DNA from: Acidobacteriota bacterium
Lineage (GTDB): Bacteria; Acidobacteriota; Vicinamibacteria; Marinacidobacterales; Marinacidobacteraceae
Reading direction: 5' to 3'
Length of the DNA stretch: 64,000 nt
Assembly (NCBI GenBank): GCA_022820545.1
Contig: JAJEFG010000039.1
Coordinates: forward strand, 1 to 64,000
Position 1 is the stretch's first letter, and every line of letters begins with the position of its first letter. The position numbers and the translations under genes are program-made. Shown in pieces: positions 9,182 to 18,826 of this stretch. The notes beneath the pieces are model-generated. The model searched no databases. It was given only the letters and a program-made list of their open reading frames with translations, and was not told where the DNA came from.

Positions 9182-10482
9182 GCCGGGACTCCCGCCGGCT
9201 GCGCCCCGAGCTCGCGGGCGGCAAGGTCCGCGGGCGTCTCCGCGGCCCGGGCCAGGACCGCGCTTGTGTCCCGGATCACGACCTCGGCGGGCCGCGGACG
9301 CAGGTTGTAGTTCGAAGCCATCGAGTACCCGTAGGCGCCGGCGTCGAGCACGGCGAGCAGATCTCCCGGCTCGGGGGGCGGAAGGGCGCGGTCGCGCGCG
9401 AACGCGTCGCCGGACTCGCACACTCCGCCCACCACGTCGAAGATCCGCTCCGGTCCCGGGCGCGGTTCCACCGGCGCCACCCGGTGCCAGGCGCCGTAGA
9501 GCGCCGGCCGCAGGAAGTCGTTCATGCCCCCGTCCACGACGCAGAACTCCCTGGTCCCCGTCCGCTTGGTGTGGAGGACCCGGACCACGAGGGCGCCCGC
9601 GGGCCCGAAGAGCGCGCGTCCCGGCTCGAAGACCACCGTCGGGTCGGCCTCCGGACATGCGCCGTCGAGAACCTCCCGGAGCGTTCCGAGGACCCGGGCG
9701 GCGTAGACGGGCATCGGCGTCTCTGCCTCGCCGTCGCGCTGCGGGATGCCGAGCCCGCCCCCGACGTCCACGACCCGCACCGGCAGACCGGCGGCGCGGA
9801 GTGCGGCGAAGACGGTTCCCAGCCGCTCGGCGCTCCGCGCCAGCGTGGCGAGTTCCCGGATCTGGGACCCGACGTGCGCGTGCACCCCGAGAACCTCCAC
9901 ACCCCGCCAATCCCGGCTCCGGGAGGCGAGCGCAAGGAGATCCGGTTCCGCCATCCCGAACTTGGCGGTGCGGGAGCCGGTCGCGATCTTCGGATGCGTC
10001 GCCGCATCCACCTCGGGATTGAGGCGCAGGAGCGCGCGGGCGCGGCGGCCGCGGCGAAGCGCCAGGCGGTTCAACAGTTCCAGCTCCCCTTGGGATTCGA
10101 CCGAAACGAAACGCACCGCGAGATCGAGCGCGGTCTCGAGGTCCACCGGGGTCTTGCCGACCCCCGACATCACCATGCGGTCTCCGGGGAACCCGAGGCC
10201 GTCGGCGACCAGGAGTTCGGCCGCCGACACCGCCTCCACGCCCGCCCCCAGGTCCCGCAGCGGGGTCAACAGGGCCGGCAGCGCGTTCGCCTTGAGCGCC
10301 ACCGCGACCAGGTGCCCGGTGCCCGCGAGCGCCTCCTGGAGCGCGGCGAAGCGCTCCACGACCGCCCGGGAGCTGTACACGTAGGCCGGCGTTCCGGCTC
10401 CGGCTTCGGCGAGCGCCGCATCCAGGCACACGCCTTCGGCGGCGAGGCGGCCACCCGGCCCGGAACGGAAAACGGAGTGCAA
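9178..10482 (-). CDS. lysA: Diaminopimelate decarboxylase
   Basis: PLP-dependent fold-III enzyme that decarboxylates meso-diaminopimelate to lysine, the last step of lysine synthesis. The PLP lysine is Lys64 (VALKANAL). HVGSQI, the phosphate-binding VDVGGGLGI, substrate-binding CESGD and GAYGYSMASNYN are all present in family order. The 434-residue length is normal. The start codon is TTG at 10482. An arginine or ornithine decarboxylase of the same fold is less likely given the CESGD and GAYGYSM motifs. Confidence 0.93.
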   Translation of the reverse strand: MHSVFRSGPGGRLAAEGVCLDAALAEAGAGTPAYVYSSRAVVERFAALQEALAGTGHLVAVALKANALPALLTPLRDLGAGVEAVSAAELLVADGLGFPGDRMVMSGVGKTPVDLETALDLAVRFVSVESQGELELLNRLALRRGRRARALLRLNPEVDAATHPKIATGSRTAKFGMAEPDLLALASRSRDWRGVEVLGVHAHVGSQIRELATLARSAERLGTVFAALRAAGLPVRVVDVGGGLGIPQRDGEAETPMPVYAARVLGTLREVLDGACPEADPTVVFEPGRALFGPAGALVVRVLHTKRTGTREFCVVDGGMNDFLRPALYGAWHRVAPVEPRPGPERIFDVVGGVCESGDAFARDRALPPPEPGDLLAVLDAGAYGYSMASNYNLRPRPAEVVIRDTSAVLARAAETPADLAARELGAQPAGVPA

Positions 10483-10625
10483 GGTTCTGCGACGGCCAAT
10501 CCAGGCGACCGCTCCGGGGAGATTCCCGGCTCGGGAGGCGGCGGAGGCGCCTTCGCCGAGGGCCGCAGGGGGGCCCGGAATGTATCATCGAGAGTTCTTT
10601 CCTGACATCCAGAGGACTCCCCGCC

Positions 10626-11822
10626 ATGACCCGACGTTCCCGATCGCTTCCCTCCTGCTGGTTGCTTCTCCTCGCCCTCGGCTGCGGCGGTGGCGCCGGC
10701 GAGGCGCCCGAAGAACCCGCCGCCACGGGCGACCTCGGACTTCCCTTCTCGGAGTATCGGGAGAGCGGCGACCTGGTGTACCTGGCGGGAGCCCTCGGCA
10801 ACGTGCCGGGCACCCTCGATCTGGTGCCGGGCGGCATCGAGGCGCAGGTCCGTCAGACCATGGACAACCTGGGCGCCGCCCTGGAGAACGCCGGGCTCGA
10901 CTTCTCGCGGGTCGCAGCGGTGAACGTCTACCTCTCCGACATCCGGCACTTCCAGGCGATGAACGCCGTCTATCGCGAGTACTTCGCGGAGGACCCGCCG
11001 ACGAGGGCCACCGTCGAAGCGGGCATCGCGATTCCGGGGGCGCTCGTCGAGATCTCGATGGTGGCGGTGAAGGCGGGCGTCGAGCGCGAGGTGATCAATC
11101 CCGAGGCGCTGACGAGTCCCGAACTTCCCTATTCCTGGGGCATCAAGGCGGGTGACACGCTCTTCGTCGCCGGCGCCACCGCCCGCGATCCGGACACCTT
11201 CCAGCCGGTCGCCGGGGGGGTCACCGAACAGATGCAGCGCATCATGGGGAACATCGGACTGGTCCTCGAGGCGGGCGGCATGGACTACGCGAACGTCGCG
11301 AACTGCCGGGTCTTCCTGGATGACCCGCGCACCTTCGGCGAAATGAACGCTGCTTACCGGGAGTTCTTCCCCGAGGATCCGCCGACGCGGGCGACCGTGG
11401 AGGCCCGGCTGGCGAACCCCCTGTTCACCGCCGAGGTCCAGTGCGTCGCCAGTAGCGCCGAGCGCAGCGTGCTCGCTCCGGACGGTCCCCGCTCGGGAAG
11501 CCCGCTGTCGCCGGGGATCTGGGCCGGCGACCGGCTCTATCTCTCGGGCATGGTCGCGCCCGGCCCGGATCGCAGCGAGGACCCCGGCGACCAGACGCGC
11601 GCCGTGCTCGGGCGGCTGAGCGCCGCCCTCGAGGCCGGCGGGCTGAGCTTTGCGGACGTGGACGACGCGATGGTCTACCTCGAGGACATGCGGGACTACG
11701 CCGCGATGAACGAGGTGTACCGGGAGGTCGTGGGAGCTCCGTTCCCGCCCCGCGCCACGGTGGAGACCCAGATGATGGGGGCCGGCATCAAGGTCGAGAT
11801 CATGATGACCGCGACCCGCTGA
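10626..11822 (+). CDS. Lipoprotein with three tandem RidA (YjgF) domains
   Basis: A 398-residue exported protein. Residues 1-20 form a lipoprotein signal ending in LLLALGC. Three RidA-fold repeats follow at about 37-155, 165-275 and 285-398. Each has the family's conserved arginine in P-(T/P)-R-A-T-V-E (near 122, 247 and 376) and a downstream acidic position (VEI, AEV, VEI). RidA proteins deaminate reactive enamine/imine intermediates or bind small metabolites, usually as cytoplasmic trimers of single domains. Here one chain could supply all three subunits outside the cytoplasm. It stands alone, divergent from lysA. Function in this location is unknown. Confidence 0.85.
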   Translation: MTRRSRSLPSCWLLLLALGCGGGAGEAPEEPAATGDLGLPFSEYRESGDLVYLAGALGNVPGTLDLVPGGIEAQVRQTMDNLGAALENAGLDFSRVAAVNVYLSDIRHFQAMNAVYREYFAEDPPTRATVEAGIAIPGALVEISMVAVKAGVEREVINPEALTSPELPYSWGIKAGDTLFVAGATARDPDTFQPVAGGVTEQMQRIMGNIGLVLEAGGMDYANVANCRVFLDDPRTFGEMNAAYREFFPEDPPTRATVEARLANPLFTAEVQCVASSAERSVLAPDGPRSGSPLSPGIWAGDRLYLSGMVAPGPDRSEDPGDQTRAVLGRLSAALEAGGLSFADVDDAMVYLEDMRDYAAMNEVYREVVGAPFPPRATVETQMMGAGIKVEIMMTATR

Positions 11823-11864
11823 CCGGCGGGAGCCGCGTACCGGCCTGGAACGCCGGCTCTGGCG

Positions 11865-12965
11865 CTACGCGTCGTCGAAGGAGACCGTCTTCAGCAGCGC
11901 GAACACCTCGCGGCCGGCTTCGAGTCCCAGTTCCGAAGCGGCGTCCCGGGTGATCCGCGCGACGAGCCGCTGATCCGCGAACCCCACGGCCACTTCCGCG
12001 AAGGGGGTCTCCGGCAGGTCGCGGACCTCGATGACGCTGCCGCGCAGCACGTTCCGGATGCTGATCGCGGTCGGCGCCTCGGTGGCGAGCGCCACGTCGC
12101 GGGCCCGCACCCGGAGACGCGCCTCGGTTCCGGCCGGACGCCCGGCGCCCGGGACCCGGAGGCGTTGCCCGCCGAGGTCGAGCTCCGAGAGCCCGAGCGC
12201 CGGAAGCCCGGCCCGGACGGTAGCGGTGAGCACGCTGCCGGCCTCGAACCGCGAGAGCAGCTCGCCAGCCGGCAGGCGATCGAGCGCCTCGGCGGCCGCG
12301 GCGGCGCCGGCGACCGAGCCGTTCGCGATCGGTGCGATCCGATGCGCGACGTCCACCACCTCCCCGAGGTCGTGGCTCACGTAGAGGGTCACCTTGCCGG
12401 ACGCCTCTCCCAGCGCGCGCAGCCAGGGCAGGATCGCCGCGCGGGCCGTACGGTGGAGGCCCGAGAGGGGCTCGTCCAGCAGGAGAGCCGCGGGGCGCGC
12501 GAGCAGCGCCCGCGCCAGTGAAACACGCTGGCGCTCGCCACCCGAAAGGCCCCGCGGCGTCCGTTCGAGGTGCGGACCGAGCTCCAGACGTTCCACGACC
12601 TCGACGAAGGAGACGGGCGGATCGCCTTCCGGCTCGCCGCTGCGCCGCTCGGCGTAGCGGAGGTTGCCCTCGACAGAGAGATGATCGAACAGGGCCGGCT
12701 CCTGGAAGGCGAACCCGATGCGCCGGCGATACGCCGGCACGAAGACGCCGCGGCGGTCGTCCTGCCAGGTGGCCGGCCCGAGGGCGAGCCGTCCGGAAAG
12801 GCGCGTGAGGCCGGCGACCGCGCGGAGGACGGTCGTCTTGCCGCTGCCGGAGGGCCCGAAGACCGCGGTCGTTTCCCCGGGCCGGGCCTCGAAGGCGGCC
12901 TCGATCCGCAGTTTTCCGACCGCCCCCCGGAGCCCCACTTCGAGCGCGGCGCCCGAGCCGCTCAC
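11865..12965 (-). CDS. modC: Molybdate ABC transporter ATP-binding protein
   Basis: The 366-residue ATPase of a molybdate importer. Walker A is GPSGSGKT, the ABC signature is LSGGERQR and Walker B is ALLLDEP. The C-terminal part (about 235-366) carries a MOP-type molybdate-binding region typical of ModC. Translation starts at a GTG whose last two bases overlap the modB stop (GTGA at 12962-12965), indicating coupling. It is the last gene of the modABC set and of the longer minus-strand run that begins at 18786. Confidence 0.93.
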   Translation of the reverse strand: MSGSGAALEVGLRGAVGKLRIEAAFEARPGETTAVFGPSGSGKTTVLRAVAGLTRLSGRLALGPATWQDDRRGVFVPAYRRRIGFAFQEPALFDHLSVEGNLRYAERRSGEPEGDPPVSFVEVVERLELGPHLERTPRGLSGGERQRVSLARALLARPAALLLDEPLSGLHRTARAAILPWLRALGEASGKVTLYVSHDLGEVVDVAHRIAPIANGSVAGAAAAAEALDRLPAGELLSRFEAGSVLTATVRAGLPALGLSELDLGGQRLRVPGAGRPAGTEARLRVRARDVALATEAPTAISIRNVLRGSVIEVRDLPETPFAEVAVGFADQRLVARITRDAASELGLEAGREVFALLKTVSFDDA

Positions 12966-13642
12966 CGGTCCCGGCCTCCCATCTTCTTCTGGAGGCTGAG
13001 GGTCAGCGCCACCACCACGAAGGAGAACGCCAGCAGGCTCCCGGAGAGCAGGTGCGCCGTGCCCCACTCCATGAGTTCCACGTGGTCGTAGATGGCGATC
13101 GACAGCACCCGGGTGGCGCCCGGGATGTTGCCGCCGATCATCAGGATGACCCCGAACTCCCCGACCGTGTGCGCGAAACCGAGCACCGCGCCGGCGATCA
13201 GGCCCGGCCGGGCGAGCGGCACGGCGACGCTCCAGAAGGCGTCCCAGGGCGAGGCCCGCAGCGTGGCGGCCGCCTCCAGGGGACGGTCGCCGACGGCTTC
13301 GAAGGCGCTGCGGATGGGCTGCACCGTGAAGGGCAGCGAATAGATGATCGATCCGATCACGAGGCCCGGGAAGGAGAACGCGAGGGACCGCCCGCCGAAC
13401 AGCCCGGCGACGAAACCCCCGGGCCCGTCGGGCCCCAGGGCGATCAGCAGGTAGAAGCCGAGCACGGTGGGCGGCAGGACCAGGGGAAGCGCGACCAGCG
13501 CCGCCACCGCCTCCTTGAAGCGGAAGCGGGTCCTGGCGAGCCACCAGGCGATCGGGGTCCCAAGGAGCAGCAGGAACACCGTCGTCACCCCCGCCAGCTC
13601 GAGCGTGAGCCGGATGGGCGGCCAGATGGTCTCGGCGTTCAC
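12962..13642 (-). CDS. modB: Molybdate ABC transporter permease
   Basis: A 226-residue integral membrane permease with about five helices. The cytoplasmic coupling motif is visible in [20 protein letters not shown] (EAA loop) and [20 protein letters not shown] matches ModB. The start is GTG, overlapping the modA stop as GTGA. Length and gene order (A-B-C) are standard. Confidence 0.93.
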   Translation of the reverse strand: MNAETIWPPIRLTLELAGVTTVFLLLLGTPIAWWLARTRFRFKEAVAALVALPLVLPPTVLGFYLLIALGPDGPGGFVAGLFGGRSLAFSFPGLVIGSIIYSLPFTVQPIRSAFEAVGDRPLEAAATLRASPWDAFWSVAVPLARPGLIAGAVLGFAHTVGEFGVILMIGGNIPGATRVLSIAIYDHVELMEWGTAHLLSGSLLAFSFVVVALTLSLQKKMGGRDR

Positions 13643-14409
13643 CGTCCGCTTCGTCCGCCGGGGGCCGGTGGCTCGGTGCGGTAGCCGTGCCGGCGAAGGA
13701 TCTCCCGGGCCGCTCCCGATCCGAGGAAATCGAGGAAGCGGGCGGCGGCCGGGTTGTCACGGCCGGCCTCGAGCAGCACCGCCTGCTGCCGGATGGGAGC
13801 GTGGAGGCGCTCCGGGACGAGCCAACGGGACCCGTCCGTGCTCCGGACCACCTGGGAGAGGGCGAGGAATCCCAGCTCGGCGTTGCCGGTGCGCACGAAC
13901 TGGTGCACCTGGGACACGTTCTGGCCGATGACCTGACGATCCCGCACGATGTCTTCGACCCCGAGCGCCCGGGCCGCCTCGAGCGCCGCCCGGCCGTAGG
14001 GGGCGAGCGCGGGATTCGCGAGCGCGATGCGCCGGAGGCCGGGATCCCGGAGGGCGTCGGACCCGGTGACCCGCCCCGTTTCCGCGCTGAAGAGGACGAG
14101 CCTCCCCACCGCGTAGGTCCGGCGGCTGCCCGGGACGGCGAGCCCTTCGCGCTCCGCGAGTTCCGGGCGCGCCTCGTCGGCGGCGAGGAACACCTCGAAG
14201 GGAGCGCCCTGGAGGATCTGGGCGTAGAGCTGGCCGGTGGAGCCGAAGCTGAGGAGCGCGGCGTCTCCGGTGGCGTCCTCGAACGCGGCGGCGATCTCGC
14301 GAGCAGCCGCGGTGAAGTTCGCGGCGACCGCCGCTCTGACGGTGTTTCCCCCAGGTGGTGTCCCGGCGAACGCGGCTCCGGCGAGCAGGATCGCGCACAG
14401 GACTGCCAT
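13639..14409 (-). CDS. modA: Molybdate ABC transporter substrate-binding protein
   Basis: Periplasmic oxyanion-binding protein of about 256 residues. A signal peptide ([15 protein letters not shown]) is followed by [16 protein letters not shown] and [13 protein letters not shown], the ModA ligand-site segments, and later [20 protein letters not shown]. An in-frame ATG at 14493 would add 28 residues encoded largely by a dispersed hairpin repeat, so I prefer the ATG at 14409, which puts the signal peptide at the terminus. No strong ribosome-binding site precedes either start. The repeat at 14423-14478 separates it from the CRTAC1 gene upstream. Confidence 0.88.
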   Translation of the reverse strand: MAVLCAILLAGAAFAGTPPGGNTVRAAVAANFTAAAREIAAAFEDATGDAALLSFGSTGQLYAQILQGAPFEVFLAADEARPELAEREGLAVPGSRRTYAVGRLVLFSAETGRVTGSDALRDPGLRRIALANPALAPYGRAALEAARALGVEDIVRDRQVIGQNVSQVHQFVRTGNAELGFLALSQVVRSTDGSRWLVPERLHAPIRQQAVLLEAGRDNPAAARFLDFLGSGAAREILRRHGYRTEPPAPGGRSGR

Positions 14410-14422
14410 GAGGATTGGTGGG

Positions 14423-14478
14423 GTTGCGCCGTGCGCGGTGCGGAGCCCCGCGCGTGCCGGTCTGGAGACCGGCGTTCC
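14423..14478 (-). repeat. Copy of the dispersed double-hairpin repeat
   Basis: The element reads GTTGCG...GGCGTTCC on the plus strand, the reverse orientation of the copy at 87-141. It contains the palindrome GCCGGTCTGGAGACCGGC. It lies between the CRTAC1 gene and modA, inside what otherwise looks like one transcript. Confidence 0.8.
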
Positions 14479-14498
14479 AAGCCGCTCTGTCATCCGGA

Positions 14499-16166
14499 TC
14501 AGGAGCCGCCGCAGCCCGGGGGTTCCACCACCAGCAGATAACGGCCGGGCGCGGCCTCGATCTCCTGCTCGCATCCCGAGAGCCAGCGGACCCGGACCCC
14601 GAACGGTCCGTCGCGATCCCCCAGGCCGAAGAAGACCCGGGGATCGCTGGACGCCAGGTAACTGCCCGCGGCCCGAACTTCCCGAACCTGGGTGAGTGCT
14701 CCTCCGGTCAGTTCCAGGCGGGCGCCGACGCCGTCGCGCGGGCTGTGGCGGCCCACCAGGCGGAACCCCGCCCAGGCGGCGGTGGTGTCGGTGTCGTTGC
14801 GGAAGAGCGCCGGCGGCCCGTTCATGACGGTCGCGAGCAGGTCGGTGTCGCCGTCGTCGTCGTAATCGGCGAAGGCAGCGCCGCGATACACCCGGGGAAC
14901 CTCGAGCGCGGTCGGCGGCACCTCGTCGAAGGCGCCGTCCGTCCGGTTCCGGAAGACGAGGCCCCGCTGGGCGTAGTCGCTCTCGGTGATCCCGCCCTCG
15001 ACCTCGGGATAGACGTGCCCGTTCAGGACCACCAGGTCCAGCCAGCCGTCCCGGTCGAGGTCGCGGAAGCCGGTTCCCCAGCCGAGGTAGGGATAGCTCG
15101 GTTCGGCCACGCCGGCGGCGAACGATTCGTCGAGGAACCAGCCCCCTCCCACTGCCCGGTAGATGGTGTTGTAGTCCTGCGAGAAGTTGGTGACCACGAT
15201 GTCCAGCAGTCCGTCGTTGTCGTAGTCGCCGAGGTCCACCCCCATGCCCGCCTGCGCGCGGCCGTCCTCGTTGTAGGCGACCCCCGCGGCAAGGCCCACG
15301 TCGGTGAAGTCGAATCCTCGGGCCCCGGTGTCGTTCCGGTAGAGGTTGTTGGGGGTCTGGTCGTTCGCCACGTACACGTCGAGGTCCCCGTCGTCGTCGA
15401 GATCGCCAAGCACGACCCCGAGACCGAAGTACCGCTCGGCGCCGATGGCCTGTCCCTCCACCCGCGCGAAGCGGCCGTCGGAGAGTCCCCGGTAGAGGAG
15501 CGCCGGCGCCGGAGTCAGGCCGTTCGGGCCGCACATCACCGGCAGCCCCCGGAAGAGGCAGTACGGCTCCTCTCCCGGCCGCGGTGTTTCGTCCACCTCG
15601 AAGTCCACGTAGTTCACGACCACGAGATCGGAGACGCCGTCCCGGTCCAGGTCGCCGAACGCGGCCCCGGTTCCCCACTGCGGATCGTCCAGCCCCACCG
15701 CCGCGCCGGCCTCCTCGAACGTCCCGTCGCCCCGGTTCCGGTAGAAGAGGTTCTTCCCGTAGCGCGTCACCAGCAGGTCGAGGTCGCCGTCGTTCTCGTG
15801 GTCCACGACGAAGGCGCCCTGCCCCCAGCCGTAGGACTCGAGTCCCGCCGGACCCGTCACCTCCCGGAAGCGCCCGCCGCCCTCGTTCCGGAACAGCGCG
15901 TTCGAGAGGCTCCGGCTCGCGTCGTACCCGAGACGGGACCCGTTGACCAGGAACAGGTCCAGGTCCGCGTCGCCGTCGTAGTCGAAGAACGCCGCGCCGC
16001 TACCCGTCGTTTCGAGGATGAAGTCCTTGCTGCGGACGCCGCCGTACATGTTGATGAAGCGGAGGCCCGACGCCTCCGCGACTTCGGTGAAACGGATGTC
16101 CGGCTGCGCGGACGCGGCCGCCGCCAGCGCGAGGAGGGCCCCGGCCATGGCGCTGACGGCCTTCAT
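14499..16166 (-). CDS. CRTAC1-family secreted FG-GAP repeat protein
   Basis: A 555-residue secreted protein. Signal peptide MKAVSAMAGALLALAAAASA, then seven or so FG-GAP/VCBS-like repeats rich in calcium-loop motifs such as DYDGDADLDL, DLDRDGVSDLVV and DLDDDGDLDVYVAND. The C-terminus is the ASPIC/UnbV domain (GVGARLELTGG, ...YLASSDPRVFFGLGD, VRVRWLSG). The fold is a calcium-bound beta-propeller; the biochemical role of bacterial members is unclear. ATG at 16166 overlaps the stop of a second CRTAC1 gene by four bases and is preceded by GAGAGG. Cys residues (CLFRGLPVMC, CEQE, PPGC) suggest disulfides. Confidence 0.85.
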   Translation of the reverse strand: MKAVSAMAGALLALAAAASAQPDIRFTEVAEASGLRFINMYGGVRSKDFILETTGSGAAFFDYDGDADLDLFLVNGSRLGYDASRSLSNALFRNEGGGRFREVTGPAGLESYGWGQGAFVVDHENDGDLDLLVTRYGKNLFYRNRGDGTFEEAGAAVGLDDPQWGTGAAFGDLDRDGVSDLVVVNYVDFEVDETPRPGEEPYCLFRGLPVMCGPNGLTPAPALLYRGLSDGRFARVEGQAIGAERYFGLGVVLGDLDDDGDLDVYVANDQTPNNLYRNDTGARGFDFTDVGLAAGVAYNEDGRAQAGMGVDLGDYDNDGLLDIVVTNFSQDYNTIYRAVGGGWFLDESFAAGVAEPSYPYLGWGTGFRDLDRDGWLDLVVLNGHVYPEVEGGITESDYAQRGLVFRNRTDGAFDEVPPTALEVPRVYRGAAFADYDDDGDTDLLATVMNGPPALFRNDTDTTAAWAGFRLVGRHSPRDGVGARLELTGGALTQVREVRAAGSYLASSDPRVFFGLGDRDGPFGVRVRWLSGCEQEIEAAPGRYLLVVEPPGCGGS

Positions 16167-17854
16167 CGCACCTCTCCGGCCCCGATCCCGATGCTCGCGA
16201 CGCGCCCGGCGCCCTCCTTCAGGACGTGGACCGCGCCCGCCGGCAGGGATCCGACGGCCTCTTCCTTGCCCGACGGCCAGCGAACGCCGACCTGATCCGC
16301 GCCCTCCGCCGCGCCGAGCCCGAACCACAGCACCGGATCGTGCTGGGAGAGGTAGCTCGCCCCCGCCCGCCGCTCCTCCTGCTGGACGAACGGGCCGCCT
16401 CCGAGCCGCACGCGCGCGCCGATTCCTTCCCGGTTCCCTGCGGCGCCGATCAGCAGGAGACCCACCGTGTTGCCGGCCTCGGCCCCGCCCCGGTTCTCGA
16501 GGAGTTCCGCCGGGCCGCGATTGTTGGCGAGCACGAGGTCGAGGTCCCCGTCGAGGTCGTAGTCGAAGCTGGCGAGGCCGCGGCCCACCCGGGGCCGGGC
16601 GAAGTCCCCCTCGCTCCGGGGGTGGCGCCGGAGCCGCCCCCGGTCGTTCCGGAACACCTGGCCGGGCTGGGCGAAGGTGAGGTTCGACTGGATCTTCGCG
16701 ATGTTGTCCAGGATGTGGCCGTTCGCCACCACCAGGTCGAGCCAGCCGTCGTTGTCGAAGTCGGCGAGGTCGCAGCCGAAGGCCAGCTCGGTGAGGCTCT
16801 CGCTTCCGAGTCCGAAGGACGCCGTAGCGTCCAGGAAGAGGCCCCCGCCGAGGTTCCGGTAGAGCGTGTTGGTCTCGAAATCGAAGTTCGTGACGACGAG
16901 GTCCATCAGCCCGTCACGGTCCACGTCCCCGAAGTCGTTCCCCATGCCGGCTTCCGGAAGCCCCTCCTCGTTGTACGCGACCCCGGACGCGAGACCTTCC
17001 TCCAGGAAGCGGACGCCGTCCGGCCCGGCCACCGTCCGGAACAGGAAGTTGGGGGTGGTGTCGTTCGCCACGTGGACGTCCGGCGCGCCGTCTTCTCCCA
17101 GATCGGTGACCACCACGCCGAGACCCTTCCCGTCCTCCGAGCCGGGAACCCGAAACGCCCGGAACGTTCCGTCCCCCAGATTCTCGAAGAAGGAATCGGC
17201 CGCGCCCGGGTACTCCTGCGGATGGCAGTAGGCGAGGAGTTCCCGGACCGGGCTGACGCAGTCCCGGTGCCGCTCGATCGCGTAGTCGAGATAGTTCGCC
17301 GCATAGACGTCGAGATCGCCGTCGTGGTCGGGATCGAAGAGCGCCGCGCTCGTGGTCCAGCGGGGATCGGTCGCGCCGGCCGCGCCCGACGCCTCCCGGA
17401 ACGTGCCGTCGCCCCGGTTCCAGAAGAGCCGCTCCTCCCCGAAGTGCGTGACCAGCAGATCCGGGTCGCCGTCGCCGTCGAGGTCGCCCGCGACGGCGCC
17501 CATGCCGTAGCGGAGCCGGTCCGGCGGATCCAGGAGCCCGGCGGCTTCGGTGCGGTCCCGGAAGGTGCCGTCGCCCCGGTTCCGGAAGAGACGGTTTCCG
17601 ACCGTCGCGCCGCCCGGGTCGCCCGGCAGCGGATGCCCGTTCACGAAGAAGAGGTCGGGCCACCCGTCCCCGTCGTAGTCGAACACCACGACGCCCGCTC
17701 CGACGATCTCGATCACGTAGCGCCGGCCGCTCCCCCCGTCCTCGTGGTGGAACCGGATCCCGGCGTCCCCGGTCCGGTCCACGAAGACGAAGTCCTCGCC
17801 CGCCGCCGGCCCCGCGGCGAGCAGCGCGGCGAACACCAGGCGGAGGTGCGCCAT
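16163..17854 (-). CDS. CRTAC1-family secreted FG-GAP repeat protein
   Basis: A 563-residue paralogue of the following gene with the same plan: signal peptide (MAHLRLVFAALLAAGPAAG), calcium-loop FG-GAP repeats (VFDYDGDGWPDLFFVNG, DLDGDGDPDLLV, DYDLDGDLDLVLANN), and C-terminal ASPIC/UnbV domain (IGARVRLGGG, YLSQHDPVLWFGLG, VGVRWPSG). The start ATG shares one base with the stop of the TPR gene upstream (TGATG), so the TPR and both CRTAC1 genes are translationally coupled. Function unknown; the TPR partner and export suggest a shared extracytoplasmic assembly. Confidence 0.85.
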   Translation of the reverse strand: MAHLRLVFAALLAAGPAAGEDFVFVDRTGDAGIRFHHEDGGSGRRYVIEIVGAGVVVFDYDGDGWPDLFFVNGHPLPGDPGGATVGNRLFRNRGDGTFRDRTEAAGLLDPPDRLRYGMGAVAGDLDGDGDPDLLVTHFGEERLFWNRGDGTFREASGAAGATDPRWTTSAALFDPDHDGDLDVYAANYLDYAIERHRDCVSPVRELLAYCHPQEYPGAADSFFENLGDGTFRAFRVPGSEDGKGLGVVVTDLGEDGAPDVHVANDTTPNFLFRTVAGPDGVRFLEEGLASGVAYNEEGLPEAGMGNDFGDVDRDGLMDLVVTNFDFETNTLYRNLGGGLFLDATASFGLGSESLTELAFGCDLADFDNDGWLDLVVANGHILDNIAKIQSNLTFAQPGQVFRNDRGRLRRHPRSEGDFARPRVGRGLASFDYDLDGDLDLVLANNRGPAELLENRGGAEAGNTVGLLLIGAAGNREGIGARVRLGGGPFVQQEERRAGASYLSQHDPVLWFGLGAAEGADQVGVRWPSGKEEAVGSLPAGAVHVLKEGAGRVASIGIGAGEVR

Positions 17855-18786
17855 CAGCGCGGGCGCGCCTTCGAGCGGGTGCGGGAAAGCGAACGCCCCG
17901 GATCGTCGCCCGCGGCGGCGGCCTCGGCGAAGCGGCGCCGGACGGCCGCTGCCTCCTCGGTGCGTCCGAGCAACGACAGGGCCGCGGCGAGGTTGTAGAG
18001 CGCCTGGCGGTGGCCGGGGTCCGCCGCCAGCGCGGCCTCGAAGGAGGCGACGGCGGCTTCCGGGCGGCCCTCCTCGAGTTCGAGCCTCCCGAGCCCGACA
18101 AGCGCCGCGGGCAATGCGGGCGCCTCGGCGAGCGCCGCCCGGTATGCCTCCCGGGCCTCCTCGGGACGCCCCAACTGGGAGAGCGTGCGTCCGAGCGCCA
18201 CCTGGGCCTCGAAGTTCCGGGGATCGAGCATCACGGCCTTCCCGAAGGCTTCCGACGCCGGCTCCAGCGCCCCGAGGGCGGCTTCCGCCAACCCGAGATA
18301 GAAGGGGGCCTGCGCGTTGTTCGGCGCCACCTCGCGGGCCCGGCGCAGGACCGCGCGCGCGGAAATGCCATCGAGCCTCGTGTAGTGGGTGTATCCGAGC
18401 TGGATAAGGATGGGAGCGGCCCGCGGAAAGTGCTTCGCGCCCGCTTCGAGAACCCGCACCGCCGCTTCGGCCTCTCCGCTCCGCAAGAGCGCCGTCCCGA
18501 GCGAGAGCGCCAGCGCGGGATTCGGCGCCTCGGCGAGCGCCTCGGCGCGGCGGAGCGACGCGGCCGCCTCTTCAGGCCGGTCGTCCTGGAGCAGGGCCAC
18601 CCCGAGGTAGTAGTGGGACCGCGAGTCCGGAACCGCGTCCACGAGCCGGCGGAACGACTGCACCGCCGCCCGGGCGTTCCCGGCGTCGAGCCAGCGCTGG
18701 CCGCTACGGAGCAGCGCCTCCGGATCCTGGGCGCCGAAGGCCGGCGCCGCCAGGAGCAGCAGCGCGGCGGTCAGCGAACGGATCAC
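17854..18786 (-). CDS. Secreted TPR-repeat protein
   Basis: A 310-residue protein with a signal peptide (MIRSLTAALLLLAAPAFG) followed by about seven tetratricopeptide repeats, seen as recurring A-x2-YLG/ALG...A...F..A....P patterns through residue 290. The C-terminal tail is basic. It is probably periplasmic and a scaffold for protein contacts. It is first in the run TPR-CRTAC1-CRTAC1-modABC. A similar TPR gene follows the other CRTAC1 gene at 33760. Confidence 0.8.
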   Translation of the reverse strand: MIRSLTAALLLLAAPAFGAQDPEALLRSGQRWLDAGNARAAVQSFRRLVDAVPDSRSHYYLGVALLQDDRPEEAAASLRRAEALAEAPNPALALSLGTALLRSGEAEAAVRVLEAGAKHFPRAAPILIQLGYTHYTRLDGISARAVLRRAREVAPNNAQAPFYLGLAEAALGALEPASEAFGKAVMLDPRNFEAQVALGRTLSQLGRPEEAREAYRAALAEAPALPAALVGLGRLELEEGRPEAAVASFEAALAADPGHRQALYNLAAALSLLGRTEEAAAVRRRFAEAAAAGDDPGRSLSRTRSKARPR

Positions 18787-18826
18787 GCGGACGGTCCGGT
18801 CAGAGGTTGCCGCTCGGGAGCCGATC

